Shown here: piece after piece, positions 1 through 15,730 of the stretch
Numbering within the stretch: the stretch's first letter is position 1
Layout of the letters: every line of letters begins with the position of its first letter
Assembly (NCBI GenBank): GCA_021234155.1
Contig: JAJEKV010000070.1
Coordinates: 5,835,311 to 5,899,310 of the forward strand
DNA length: 64,000 bases
Source of the DNA: Isoetes taiwanensis
Lineage: Eukaryota; Streptophyta; Lycopodiopsida; Isoetales; Isoetaceae
Direction of reading: 5' to 3'
The notes under the pieces: generated by a model
The model's input: the letters and a program-made list of their open reading frames with translations, nothing else
Told to the model about the DNA's origin: nothing
Database searches by the model: none
Program-made: the position numbers and the translations under genes

Positions 1-1494
1 ATATGCCCATTATGACATCTCATCTGTTGCTGGTGCTCTGCGAGGTATCTGGCTTTCTTGGCCTTGAGGAAATGTGGACGCAAGGTGGGGTCAGTGACTT
101 GTCGGAGCCAGTATTTGAAGTCCCTATATTCATCATCAAGGCATTGGTTGCAGGGGAAGGTGGTAGTTTCCAAGGGCCTCTGTGAGCTCCCAAAGCATCT
201 GTCAGCGGCCATTAGAAGCAACTGAGTCAACTGAGCAGTCTGCTGCTGCGGTGCAGGAAGCTGTAGTATTCCCTCCAGATCATGCCCAACTATCTGGACG
301 TAGGTCTCTACACGGTCATAGTCCAGACATAGCTGGGACACAAGGGTAATTGAGGCAATGGACGTGTGGGCCGCTTGCCAATCTACATGCAAAAAAAGGA
401 GCTGGTGGTCTGATTCTACTTTCTCATCCCAACTGTCTGTTCCAATGCCAAAATGGGCAATCAAATGCAGATCATGTTCCTTCACTAGTACATAATCCAC
501 AACACTGGAGATGCCCTCCCCCCGAATTTTTTTGTCTACAAGTGCAGGGGCTGTAGGACGTCCATTATGCCAGCCCATTGCAAATGGTTAAGTCAAAGAT
601 GCTGCATAGCAACAGTAACTGCCTCCCATAGCATGTAACAAGGTTGCCATCTGAAATTGTTGGCCGAGTCACCTCTGGGGGGTTCAACTGCAACACATCC
701 TTTGCCAATGGTTCAAACTTCGGGACCTGCTCGGCCCCCGTGCATGCATTAAAGTCTCCGAGCAATATGACCTTGCCAAATTATTTGTGTTGTTGTATGT
801 CATCATATAGATCGACATATAGGGCCTCCAATCTATCCACATCCGAATGAGTGTTATAGAAGTTGCTCTTGGCATGTAGAAAGTAGCATACTGTCACTAA
901 GAGAAGGTTGCCGCTGCTATGCTATACACGCATATCCACAAGTAGCAATTGTGCATGTCTTGTCCAGAGAGATTGACTGCATCAAGGCTGTGCGATAGTA
1001 GCAGACGACCCCCACATGTCCACGCTTTCCTGTGCACTCGTCGAACACTGAGAAATGTAATTAGCCTGGGAGGTCTGGCAGCCTGTGCCTTGCATGTTCC
1101 CATGTTTCCATGAGGAAAATGAGATCCATATCTGATGCAATAGAGTTGAGACTCTATCCTTTCTGTCAGGGGAAGCCGCATCAGTTCCAAGACACCATGC
1201 GGAGGCACAATTCCTATTTGTCAGCATTAGATGTAGAAGCACGAGGGGCTACGGTGTTAGCAGGGGGAGTAGTGTGTGGTGCCTGAGTGAGAATTGCTGG
1301 AACAACTGGAGCAATGGGAGCACGAGGGGCAGGGTGAGCTGGCGGAGCGAATGCACTAGCAGGGGTAGCGGGGGTGGTTGCCGCAGTTGCTCGGGCAGCA
1401 ATAGTAGAGTAGCAGCTTCTATAGTGGCATCAGAAGTGCCTTTGGGTGTGGCAGTAGCATAGCACATCTGTGACCTTAGCAGGTGTCGGTTCAA
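1..1494 (-). mobile_element. LINE retrotransposon fragment: apurinic-type endonuclease domain, truncated by window edge
   Basis: Read on the minus strand, several overlapping frames give a non-LTR retrotransposon endonuclease. From about 1200 down to 1 I see METW near 1110, the catalytic GDFNA motif near 745-760, and the typical tail ending DLTICNG near 570. Text after that continues as a degraded linker into the window edge, where the reverse transcriptase should follow. Just upstream (1420-1205) is a Pro/Ala-rich stretch that reads openly to a TAG, as in the linker between the two ORFs of such elements. Frameshifts and stops break the frame many times, so it is a dead copy. Family assignment rests on motifs only. 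The downstream half lies outside the window. Confidence 0.75.
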
Positions 1495-2289
1495 AAATTC
1501 GCAGTTTGCTTTGGACCAGTCCTGCGGCCCCCTCTTGGCAGCGGATGTTCTTGACTCAAAATAGGAGATTCAGAAAAAATAAACCCATCATAATAAAAAA
1601 AATTCCCTTTTAAGGCACCCTAATGTGGCACCAAAATTAGATTATTTTACTCCTGGACAATATCCCCATCCCCAAGGAGTTTCTGTTACCAGCTTCTAAA
1701 ATCTGCAACATAAGCAGATCATAGTGTTCTTGTAAGAGACTTCTGGGAACTCTAGTGGGATTAGTCCAGAACTTAACATGGGAGTTAACGTGGGAAAAAC
1801 AAGTCTTTACGACTCTACTTACATTAAATTGAACATTTAAGGACGTGAATTTGCCATGCAAAACGTGCCTTAAGCAACTTTTTCCCACTCAGCAAACTCA
1901 CTTCTGATAATTACATGGCAATTAACGAATAATTTGACGTGGGCCGTCTAACTTGGTGGTCTGTTAATTGCTGATTGTTTAGATCTTAGCCCGACTTTTT
2001 CTCATTCCTCTTACCGACGAGACTTGTTGCATCGGGTGAGATCCTAGTCAACATACAGGGTGGTCTCCTTCGATTGCCTGCCCTGACGCAATAATGCCTC
2101 TCACACTCGTGTGTTTGCAACTGTACATATGACAATGCGTGGGCGGTCCTGGCGTTGAGCACCAAGGCGGCTTGCGAGAGATGACCTGATCCTAGAAGCG
2201 CTTAGTGAGATGCTCTCCTGCCTTCTCCAGGAGTCCATGCAGCACCACATTGTGGCATCTCCGAGCTAGCTTTATTCGATCGCTCAGCC

Positions 2290-2724
2290 TCAAACAACAT
2301 TGGCTGTCTCAACAGGTGATGTCTGTTGTTTAGAAGGTGCGGGCTATGCACGACAGGGAGGTGTAAAGGTCGGGGTGGACTGTTGAAGCCGGGAGCTCAT
2401 CTCTTGCGGGAGCAACTTTTGTCTTGCCAATATGCACTGCTTTAATTGCTCATGAACCTCGACATGGAGGCCTTTACCCTAATGGATGACGATTGCCCGC
2501 AGCTCCTGCATATCTAAATCCCAAACAACAGAGCTGTGTCCTAGCCGCTGTAGCCGGGAGTTAACTGCAGTGTCCCCTGGGGATGTGTTTGTCTCGAGCA
2601 TGCTTACCCTGTTCTTAAGGGCCTGGAGCCCTGACTGGCTATCTCCAATGGCCGCCTGGACTGTCCTTTGAACACCACGCGCTTTTTCCAGAGTTTTGTT
2701 GATCAGCTTGAGCTTTGATCTCAA
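2290..2724 (-). mobile_element. Degraded coiled-coil ORF, probable ORF1 of the same LINE
   Basis: The minus strand from 2724 to 2479 encodes 81 residues rich in Leu, Lys, Gln and Glu with heptad-like spacing. They start MRSKLKLINKTLEKARG and end DMQELRAIVIH. In a shifted frame the similarity continues to about 2290 as a Gln/Pro/Thr-rich tail. A coiled-coil protein followed 1 kb downstream on the same strand by an endonuclease is the normal order of LINE ORF1 and ORF2, which is why I link the two. The start codon falls inside a 140-bp direct repeat that also occurs at 3039-3178, so the first residues may not be native. It could also be an unrelated coiled-coil fragment. Confidence 0.4.
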
Positions 2725-3178
2725 TAACTGAATTTGACTTCATAAGCAACTTTTTACATTACTTAAATTCTTCAAGGACCAGTCATCGGGTAATCAAACC
2801 AACTATCAAACTAATCATATTTGTGCCACCTCTGATATTAACTATTAATGGAGTGTTTGAAGTTGATTGGTTTCCCATATTTATGAAATGGTTTCAAATT
2901 ATATCAAGAAGCCAAACAAATATTCTTCCACAGTGGTAGATAGCAAAAACCTAATGCCCCATATATATTCTTGCACAAACAATGTTAAGGAAGACCAACA
3001 TACAAATCTTTTTTCCACTTTTCAAAATTGCAGCATTTTGTTGATCAGCGTGAGCTTTGATCTCAATAACCGAATTTGACTTTATAAGCAACTTTTTATA
3101 TTACTTCAATTCTTCAAAGCCCAGTCATCATGGTAACCAAACCAACTATCAAACATCGTATTTGTGCCACCTTTGAAA
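2699..3178. repeat. Direct repeat pair, about 140 bp, spaced 340 bp
   Basis: 2699-2840 and 3039-3178 share a long run beginning gttgatcagc(t/g)tgagc and ending with atttgtgccacct, with scattered substitutions and one small deletion. The 200 bp between them are not repeated. The copies lie between the 3' end of the agmatine deiminase gene and the LINE ORF1-like fragment, so one copy may mark where that element joined the region. Confidence 0.8.
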
Positions 3179-3330
3179 TATGCCTGAGAAGAGAAATGAA
3201 ATAACTGTATGCATATTTAATCTCGATCATTCAATATTTGTGCAACAAATTACCCAATTCTTTGCATTTATCAGCAGGTTCATATTAGTATACAAATAAA
3301 GAATAAAGAATGTGGCAATTAATAATTCGT

Positions 3331-6719
<3,389 letters not shown>

Positions 6720-6720
<1 letters not shown>

Positions 6721-6840
6721 AATCCTGGAGACATTATGTGCATCCATAAACAAGGTGCTGCGCACGGAGGGTTGCCCTCTATGGCCCGAGGGTGAAGTGG
6801 CTTAAATTAAATCCACATGTGACTTGACAATATACACAAG
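6720..6840 (+). repeat. Dispersed GC-rich palindromic repeat, copy 1
   Basis: Contains aacaaggtgctgcgcacgg followed by agggttgccctctatggc and a gagggtgaagtggctt tail. It is closely matched by copies at 15650-15730 (same strand) and 17925-18045 (opposite strand). The core can fold on itself (GGAGGGTTGCCCTC). Confidence 0.75.
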
Positions 6841-7287
6841 ACTAGTTATGGAGAATTCTGTGGAAATTGCCATCTTTATAATATTTTTTGATCCATAATG
6901 TTACGCAGTCTTTTGAGCCCGACTTGAGCTATTGCCCACATCATCATGCTTTTATGAGTCTTGGGGGATCGTAATGTGTGGTAGGAGGACGTTATCCTAT
7001 TTCAGGCCCTGATCATATCCAAACTAGAAAATTGCCCACCTTCGATGGGGATTCCATGTGATTGCACATGAAGAGTATACTTAATGTGTGTAGTATTTTG
7101 GTTGCCAATATAGCCATAGAACTTATTGGTTCATTGTGACAATTTCTGATCCGCCATATCCAATGCCCAAGCCACCACAACCATCAATTGCATTGATTAT
7201 TGTGTTGTGAGCTGCACATTAGGTTAAAACCTAATGCAAAGTTGATAAATCATCTTATTTTTTCAACACAAAGTACCACAAGAAAAG

Positions 7288-7526
7288 AAAAGGACCTTTT
7301 GCTTCATAAATTGCAATAGAGTTTGAGAGAGGGTGCCAACTCCTAGATAGCGAAGTTAAGCCGATCAAATCGGATCCGGACCCAAATCAGCTTGGTAAAA
7401 TAATGCAGGACCTTTTGCTTCATAAATTGCACCGCCGAGTTTGAGAGAGGGTGCCAACTCCTAGATAGCGAAGTTAAGGCAGATCAAATCAGATCTGGAC
7501 CCAAATCAACTTGGTAAAATAATGCA
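7288..7526 (+). repeat. Tandem duplication, two units of about 118 bp
   Basis: Each unit starts aggaccttttgcttcataaa, contains gagagggtgccaactcctag and gatagcgaagttaag, and ends ggtaaaataatgca. The second unit begins at about 7407. The units differ by small substitutions and one short indel. Confidence 0.85.
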
Positions 7527-7639
7527 TCAATAGAATACTTTAATCAGGATCTTGTGAGCCCGAATCGAATTAGAATAAGATGGAACGAAGGATGAAAGGG
7601 AGGGATGGAAGTCTGTAAATGGTTTGACCGTAATGAGAA

Positions 7640-7800
7640 AAGTGTGCATGGCAAAGTGTTGCTGGGCATACATTGTGTAGAAAACTTGCATATTATGGTT
7701 GTAATATTGTTTGGCCAAGTGTTGCTTGGCATACATTGGGTAGTGAACTTGCATATTATGGTTGTAATATCGTTTGGCCAAGTGTTGTTGGGCATACATC
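7640..7800 (+). repeat. Tandem repeat, about 2.5 units of 62-63 bp with a hairpin in each
   Basis: Each unit carries (g/t)gcaaagtgttgctgggcat or ttggccaagtgttgcttggc, followed by acattg-g-tag-aacttgc and atattatggttgtaatat. The unit hairpins belong to the same family as those at 5811 and 6198. Translations across it are repetitive only because the DNA is. Confidence 0.85.
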
Positions 7801-8164
7801 CCATGATGTAGCATCAGATAATATTTTCCATGACATGACATCATGCATATCAAACAAACGTGCAGACGAAGCTTGCAACATAGCATTAACTATATGAGAT
7901 TCATTGTTGTTTTGCTTGTACGTTATTTTTGGGTTTGATTCATGACATACACATTAATTCCACAAATAAGATTTATTTATGTTTATTAAGCTTGGAGGAG
8001 CTTAAATATATGCATTGAGTAATGCCTACATATTACATCTTATTGTACATTGGATTGGCATGTTTTTGCTTTAACATGGATCTCCATGTCTATCCATGCA
8101 ACATATGTATAACTTGTAAATGATAAACTATTGAATATCTTAATTTGACAGTTTAGCACATGTT

Positions 8165-9091
8165 TTTTGGGTTGCCCCTAGGGGGGCAAACCCTCGTTTA
8201 TGTGGGCTTTTGGCATATCCTAGGTATATGCTAGAATATCCCTAGGATATGCTGGTGACTGCTAAAAACTTACGATGGGCTGTAAATGTTAGGTCACTTC
8301 TGTAGGTGGGCAGCCGCTCTCGAAACCGGCTAACCGTCAGGAGCATCAATAATAAAGCCAAACCTCTTCAAAACCTTCCCAATCGAGATCGTTCCGCACA
8401 ACAGTGCATCCCTGTTGCGTCATATCGTGTCCTTCCAGCTTTCATCAGTCCAAACATGTTTGAGAACAGATGTAACTATTTGAGCTGCAGGCTTGGTCTT
8501 AAGCGTTTTGGATTGAAAGCATTCGGAACCATGGCAGTTGAAAAGATCAAGGTTGAAAATTCTATTGTTGAGATGGATGGTAATGTTTTCAATCCTTTTT
8601 AGAATAGAAGCTAATTTTATCCATCATAGCAACACTTGCCTAGGGGCAAACCCTTGTTTATGTGGGCTTTTGGCATATCCTAGGTATATGCTAGAATATC
8701 CCTAGGATATGCTGGTGACTGCTAAAAACTTACGATGGGCTGTAAATGTTAGGTCACTTCTGTAGGTGGGCAGCCGCTCTCGAAACCGGCTAACCGTCAG
8801 GAGCATCAATCCAAACCTCTTCAAAACCTTCCCAATCGAGATCGTTCCGCACAACAGTGCATCCCTGTTGCGTCATATCATGTCCTTCCAGCTTTCATCA
8901 GTCCAAACATGTTTGAGAACAGATGTAACTATTTGAGCTGCAGGCTTGGTCTTAAGCGTTTTGGATTGAAAGCATTCGGAACCATGGCAGTTGAAAAGAT
9001 CAAGGTTGAAAATCCTATTGTTGAGATGGATGGTAATGTTTTCAATCCTTTTTAGAATAGAAGCTAATTTTATCCATCATAGCAACACTTG
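8165..9091 (+). repeat. Tandem duplication of about 455 bp carrying an IDH first exon
   Basis: Two consecutive units, about 8178-8640 and 8641-9091, each start cctagggg(gg)caaaccct and end catagcaacacttg. Identity is very high; the first unit has an extra ataataaag near 8347. Each starts with the palindromic gttgcccctagggg / ggcatatcctaggtatatg block, also found on the opposite strand at 20849-20952, and each ends after the first exon and intron start of an isocitrate dehydrogenase gene. Confidence 0.9.
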
Positions 9092-9645
9092 AATTTGGTG
9101 AACTGTTCTGATAATGCGTTTCTGATATCTACAGGAGATGAAATGACTCGAATTATTTAGCAAATGATCAAGGACAAGGTACGTTAGGTACTACAATTTT
9201 GTTTGTCAGGTTTAGCCAGTTGTGGAAATTCGGAGAGTCCTAAGGCTGCAGCAAGTCTCTTTCTTCCTGTAGTTGCCCTTGTCATTATGAACAAGTACAA
9301 ATTTAGCAGTTGACAGCATTGGATATGGTATTTATAATCCTTGGTCGTTTTATGCAGCTTATTTTTCTTTTCCTTAATATGTATGTGAAGTATTTTGACC
9401 TTGGCCTTCCCAACCGTGATGCCACTGATGATAAAGTGACTGTTGAAAGTGCAGAAGCTACACTGAAGTAAGAATGCTACCCTTTTTTGTTAACCTGATT
9501 TTGGAAGTAATTCGACTTCATGTTGCATTTGTTCCGTTATATGGTGTAGGTAAACCAGCTATAACAGAAGGTGAATTTTAATTAATGTAATGTCTTGCAG
9601 GTATCATGTTGCTGTGAAATGTGCAACAATTACACCTGGTGCTTT
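8452..9645 (+). pseudogene. NADP-dependent isocitrate dehydrogenase, 5' fragment with duplicated first exon
   Basis: The intact enzyme converts isocitrate to 2-oxoglutarate with NADP. Here only its first four exons remain. The first exon, ending KIKVEN(S/P)IVEMDG, occurs twice (to 8579 and to 9032). Exon 2 is 9135-9178 (DEMTRII, then an in-frame TAG at 9158-9160 where the family has Trp). Exon 3 is 9358-9467 ([20 protein letters not shown]). Exon 4 begins at 9601 (YHVAVKCATITP) and is cut off near 9641. Introns are retained, so this is not a processed copy. A Leu/Arg-rich stretch before MAVEKIKV, in both exon copies, looks like an organelle transit peptide, so the parent gene was probably a plastid or mitochondrial isoform. 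Truncation plus the stop make it non-functional. Confidence 0.9.
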
Positions 9646-10328
9646 TCATCTACATTTTAGTCTTGTACCACTTTTTTCTCTCTTTTAATACACTGCAATA
9701 TGCAAAGAGTAAGTTTGCTTGCAAAGAGTAGCAGCTCCTTGCCTTAAACTGGCCAATTTGGTATGTTCTCAAATCTTTAGACATGCTCTAAATAAACGAA
9801 AAACTGGACTTAATTTGGGCAACATACATCAAGATACTGGATTTTTAACTTCCTTAAGACAATTGATATGTGATATGGAGACTATATTATGGGAACTGCA
9901 CAGAAAGTCTGAACGAGCTCCAAATATACACCAGATTCATGATATTCAGAGGACAAAGATAAATATTGTGGTGGTTGGTTGTGAAGAGAGATATTTGAGA
10001 TATGAAACAATTTTTACAAGAAGGGATTACCTCCATTGGGGATAAAAGTTCATGGTATATTTAAGTCTCTCACCTAGGCACTCCTCATGAGTTACATTGA
10101 ACATCCAGTCTTGTGATTGGTGAAGACTGATGCCAACCCAAATTTTTGTTATTATGGACTACTGAAAGTGTAGTGGTCGGAGTATGACATAGCAAGGCTT
10201 ATGAAAGAGGATCACATGTGAAGGAAAGTTGAAGTTCTGCAACTCTAGAGACTACATTACATGAATTTAACAGTCTTGTGTGCTCTTGATTCTAACCGAT
10301 GAATGTCTGAGCTGCTTTAAATTTGCAG
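9646..10328. other. Intergenic, no gene recognised
   Basis: A 108-codon open stretch at 9719-10045 has no recognisable motif and no exon-like borders. The break between the IDH fragment and the sialidase-like pseudogene lies in this interval. Confidence 0.4.
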
Positions 10329-10459
10329 GTGGTCTAGGTTCATGAAGAGATCATCTGATAATGGAGAAACCTGGTCTGAAAGGGAACAGCTACCACCTGG
10401 AATACTTGGTCCAATTAAAAACAAGGTGCCTTCAACTTTGTATATTTCAGACCATCTAG

Positions 10460-10618
<159 letters not shown>

Positions 10619-10982
10619 TGAAGTACTTTCCATTTCTAGTTCCAGCCCAAGACTCTACATCCTAAAGCATTACTGCATTGGCTGTTTGAAAGGCTGTATA
10701 GTGTATGTTTCTTCTCGATTTCTCTTTTTTAATGATGAAGAAATTATCGTGCTTCATATTACTCCAGATGCTGGCTACACATGGGTAAAGCATAGTCCAA
10801 TTTATGTTAAAGACAACCCTATGGGCGTAATTCAACCTGTTCCCGTGTGGCATCAAATGGAGAAATGCGGGTTCTGCTTAGATCCACAGAGACAATTGGA
10901 AGAATATGTATGGCTGCATCAAAAGACGGGGGTTACACATGGACCCATGCTACTCCCACCCAGCTTCCAAATCCAAATTGTG

Positions 10983-13863
10983 GTATGATTCTTATTTGTT
11001 TGTTATGTATATGGTGGTTTGTGCTTCTGCAGCATTGCATATTCACACGGGGGGTTACTCCGGGCATCGAGAGCTGTCAGATAGGCATATTTGCCCTTTA
11101 TTCCTCGATCTGGACCGTACATAGCGATCCTCGTTTGTGGGGTATGCTTGTACAAATTTTTGTATACTGTATATTGAGATTTGCAAAATACTATAAGGTT
11201 TGAGGAAATGTACTTAATGGTGTTAATTTTGTACATGTATTGTAAGTTTTTAGGGGCTCTCGCTGCCCTACGTAACCCCCCGTGTATGCACCCAAACCAA
11301 AGGGGGTTTAAGGGGGATGTTAATTTAAATGTGTTGGATGCAATGGTTTATGTTAAATAATGTTGATTGTAGTGATGTGTTGGTTGTTAATGTGCTATAT
11401 GTTTATATTAATAAAAAAAATTTGGGCCCTTCGGGCCGTAATAAAGGCGTTTGGGCACTAAGGATGGCATAACTTCACGTACTATTTTTACAAACACTTA
11501 TGCATGTAATAACATTAGAAATACTTGTGTAATGGTTTAAGTTAATATTAATGGTAGTTGTTGGTTGCTATATTAAAAAAAAAAATTCGGGCCCTTAGGG
11601 AAAACATCTAGTTCCATACAAAGCGTTCAACGAATAGGAGGAAATGGCTTATCATAGGGTGGATCTAAACAGCCCCAAGAGCAATGCACAGTGTTTTCCC
11701 ATTGCATGCATTAAGAGCAAAGAATGACTTATCATATTCGGTAGATCTAAACAGCCCCAAGAGCAATGCTCTTGCCTACAGAAATCATGTGTAGATCTTT
11801 CACCAATAGCCCACATAATACAACTCATAGACAAGAAGCAAAGTTCATTGTAAATATACCATTTTGATATCTTTTGTGTTTCTTGCATATGATAATGAAA
11901 CAAAATAAACATTATTCCGCAAACCCATGTCAAAATTATCTGCATGGAATGTATATATGATTAACTAAATTTAGAAGCACTTAATGCATTATAAGAAAAC
12001 TAATGTTTTCCAACTAAGAGAAAGAACACAAAGATAGATAAAGTACAGCTTTAAAACAACTTTAAAACAACGTGCATTTTATTGTAAGCAAGTTAAAGTG
12101 CAGCAATTCAAGTCTTTATATGATGCATGTAACATCTTCCAACCTTTTTGTCGTCTTCAGTTAATGTTGGTAGGCATACAGACTTGTGTAGGATGAACAC
12201 TGAATAGATTCCACGTGAGAGCGTTGCACTGTTTTTTGCCTTGCAAATGACATCCTTGCATGTTATCCAAAAACCTGCACAATTATATAGGGGCTAAGTC
12301 CAGCTATTGCTAAATTCAATTGTCCAAGTAATACTAAAACAAATTATTGACAGTTATTTACATACCCTTGCCACCAGATGCCACAGGGATCAGAGCTGAT
12401 GTTGCATAAGATCAGAGCAGTATTTGAGAACAATAGTGACCTCAGAAATACGCATAGAAGACAGCATTCTTCATCAGAGCCTTCAAGAAGCATCAGAAGG
12501 TGCAAGCTAGATTCAACCTGAATTAAAATTTCCAAGCTTGGCAGGTCTGGAGTTGAACGCCAACGAACTTTTAACAGATACAAACAAATGGACAAATGGC
12601 TATGGAGTCAGTGTCTGAGATCAGACATAACATTGAGGGCCATAAAATATGGCAAAAAAAGAGATGTTGAACTGCTGTTGGTACTCCAAAACCGGCATCA
12701 AACCATTAGCCGGATTATAAAATGCATCGATCCGGCAGAAGCCGCCAATCCCTGTTCCTGGAGCGAAGAATAGGCCCAAATCCGTGTCCCTTTCTGGCTT
12801 GAATTGTGGCGAGATATGGAGGCAAAAAAAAAACCAACAGAACGAGACCCAAATGAAAAAAACCGGAGCCGAGGTCCACGTTAGGGTTCTTGCATTGCCT
12901 ATCCTGCCATGGGACAATGGATAAGGTAGATTCGAAATATAATCAGCATGTTCATGACTGCTCTTGCTCTGTAAACAACCAAACGTGCAGAGGCCCACAC
13001 TTTTTGATTTGCAAGCGCCAATTCCAGGAGCCCATTCTGAAAACGGTAGACTTTGAGCTTTCAATCTTCCACTGGGCAAGGTGAGCCAAGGTACCGACTG
13101 TGTGGTGCGGTCCCTGCATTCCCTGCATCATGCTCATAGCCCTGGAGCAAATGATCTAGACTGGTCGAGCCCGGCATCAAACCCTATCTTTGCACCATTG
13201 CAAAAATTTGCAAAGCCATTGCTGGCAACCAGGCTTTCACCTTAACAGTCCTACCAGACCCAACCTCTCGTCCGACTAAGGAGTTCATCCTTTGCCTTCA
13301 CCTGCCAATCCCTGCAAAAAGAAAATAGAATCGAAGACGGAATAAAACCCTAAAATGGTTTTTTCGATGCTTGCATGTTCAGCCCCTAAAATAAAAAGAA
13401 GGCTTTTGTTGTGAGCCCTTGGATGTTGGACCATTGAAAAAAAACCGCTAAATCAACGACTAAGAAATAGTGCACTCTAGATGTACGCATTAGTACATCT
13501 ATTCGAATACGCCATAAAATCTTAGGAAAACCTTTGTGAAAAGCGTACAAAAACACAAAAAAAACCCCCTGTTATTATGCTACATATTCATCTAAGCCTA
13601 CAAATATAATGCATAGTTGGATCACCTTCTTCCGAGAATTATTACGGTGGATATACAGGGATATTGCATTTACTTTAGCACATCTGGATAAACAGTTTGC
13701 AGCAGGTGTTTGAAGCCAACGTTCTTGATATTTTAGAGATTAACATTTGCCCAATGTTGGAGAAAAATAAACTTGACTCTGGGATGGTTAATCTTTTTAG
13801 AGGGGTCTTCCTTTGCTCATATATGAAGCCCATCTTGTTATATGATGATTTCAATGGATGCAG
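10983..13863 (+). other. 2.9 kb intron of the sialidase-like pseudogene with inserted repeats
   Basis: The interval runs from a GT donor at 10983 to a CAG acceptor at 13861-13863, so it was an intron that has grown. It holds a dispersed repeat at 11140-11345 shared with 37955-38160, two near-identical 30-bp stretches (11658-11690 and 11740-11770) and an open minus-strand stretch of 152 codons at 13079-12621 with no recognised domain. Most of 11800-13650 is unassigned. Confidence 0.5.
11140..11345 (+). repeat. Dispersed repeat of about 200 bp, copy 1
   Basis: It shares with 37955-38160 the tracts tatgcttgtacaa, ttttgtatactgtata, actataaggtttgag and atgcacccaaaccaaagggg with an estimated 75-85 percent identity, in the same orientation. 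No coding capacity. Possibly the 3' end of a retroelement or a short non-autonomous element. Confidence 0.8.
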
Positions 13864-14025
13864 GTTTTGATGCTGTAAGGCTGAAAGATGGTAGATTATT
13901 GCTTTTGTACAATACAATTTCACGGGCTGTATTAAAAGTTGCCATCTCAGAAGATGATGGTGACAATTGGACTGATGTATTGACATTGGAGGAACACATA
14001 CACCTATAATCGCCAACAAATCAAG

Positions 14026-15640
14026 GTTAGCATATTAGTCTTAGCATATTGGTTGACATAGAAAATAGACTTAAAGAGTCCGTCTAAAAGTTCTATTGCA
14101 TATTGTCACTTAATGTTTGTTAATGATAATGCTACTTATGCTCCAGCACGTCATACTCCATCCAGGCATGTATGCAAAGGATAGAGAAAGATTGGATTGA
14201 AACATTTTGGGACAAGACAACGTATTATCTTTTATGTAAGACTACCGTCTAAGTGGCATTTGGTGTACAAGGGCAAAACGTTTCAGCCCCTTTCTACTCT
14301 TTACGAAAATGGCATCGAAATGTATGGCATGCTATACATGCAGACAAACTGAGTATTTTCAAGTCTTCCATGTATATATTTGATCATCCAAATTCAACAC
14401 ATTGTGGTCTGGACTAGGGTTTGATACAGATAAAGAGAGATGCTTGAACATTTGCCCACATAATTGAAGATGAATTTTGTGCAAATTGACTCTGGTTTCT
14501 AACTCTCAAGTTTGATTGCATGCAGAAAATGGCCAACTCCAAGAATGGGAGGCATTCAATACTTTCAACATGCATATACTAGTACAAGTGTAAATTGCAA
14601 TTATACTTTTAACATGCATATACTAGCTACAAGTGTAAATTGCAACTATGGTTGTCAATACATCTTGCATTGAATGGTGTCAAACTACAAAATTCTACAA
14701 TTGGTAATGTTTGACCATGGTCTTTTACTTGAGAGAACACTAATGTAGAGTTCTAGAGCTTCAATGGGTGCATTTCTTCATCCTACAAGAAACATATACA
14801 AAGCAGATATTCATCTTCTAATCATTTGCATAAAGGAAACGAGTGTTTAGTAAGCAACAACTCTTTATGATGCTCACATTGCTAAACCCACATAAAAATA
14901 ATGGAATTTGATGCCAAACTTGCATAAGAATAATGGATTGTGATTGCACCTTCTTGTAACAACCTGTCAAAGGAAGGCTTAAAGGAAGAAACACAAGGAG
15001 AAGGATAATTGGGTGGACAAGGAGAAGGATAATTGGGTGGACACAAAATACCATGGCTGGTTTTTGACATAACATGTGAATATGTAGCACAATAAGGGCT
15101 TCTAAGGGGAATTGATTGGGATCTATAAATGACTATACCTGAAACTGTAGGCCATACTACAACAATCGAATGGGTTGTAAGGAAAAATATAGATAGATAG
15201 ATAGTAGTTTTAACAAAGAGAAATAGATACAATAGAAAAAAGGAATCACATTAGCCTTAGGCGTACTTGTATTTCTGAGACAGACCTAGCCCCTCCGCCT
15301 AGACTATCACACCAACCGTCTACAACTAACTTTTATGCAAGTGATTACATCTCAAACTTAAGCTATAGGAATTCAACAACACATCTGGACAATAAATTAT
15401 GGCTCAAGCACTCTTACATCATATTGATACCATTCTTACACCATATCAATAATGAAATTCTAGATTAGCACTCTTGGTCTTGGCCATCCACCGGTCCAAA
15501 CTTAAAACATAGAAACTGCACCGTACCCCCTGCATCAATGCTCATATATGGCTATGATTCCTATAGGTGCCATATCTAGGTCTTGGAACTGTTGTTGATG
15601 CTTTACAAGATAAAAACAACAAAATGAAAACCAAGCAAAC
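14026..15640. other. Intergenic, no gene recognised
   Basis: Contains two short near-repeats around ttaacatgcatatactag (14555-14640), a 23-bp tandem ggagaaggataattgggtgg at about 14997-15042, and a short (GATA)n at 15190-15206. Open stretches here are short and without motifs. Confidence 0.5.
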
Positions 15641-15649
15641 ACACCCTCA

Positions 15650-15730
15650 GGCCACCGGAGGGCAACCCTCCGTGCCCTCCATGGCCGGAGGGTGACGTGG
15701 GTTAAATCATAGTTCAAAGTCATGTTTGAC
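15650..15730 (+). repeat. Dispersed GC-rich palindromic repeat, copy 2 (left arm of inverted pair)
   Basis: Carries ccaccggagggcaaccctcc, then ccctccatggccggagggtg, then gacgtgggttaaatcatagt. The inner half is the reverse complement of 17929-17980, making an inverted pair 2.2 kb apart. Confidence 0.8.

Noticed and set aside
7310-7526. gaagttaag next to ccaactcct resembles part of a 5S rRNA, so a 5S-derived SINE was considered
   Set aside because: Only about ten bases agree; the remainder of the 5S internal promoter and the flanking sequence do not.
7527-7886. 119-codon frame with internal protein repeats
   Set aside because: The repetition follows directly from the 62-bp tandem DNA repeat and all frames show it.
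8306-8602. 98-codon frame as an independent small protein
   Set aside because: It is simply the first exon and 5' flank of the IDH fragment read into the intron.
12621-13079. 152-codon open frame on the minus strand in the sialidase intron
   Set aside because: No domain, hydrophobic run without signal-peptide context, low complexity around TTTTTT; no supporting neighbour.
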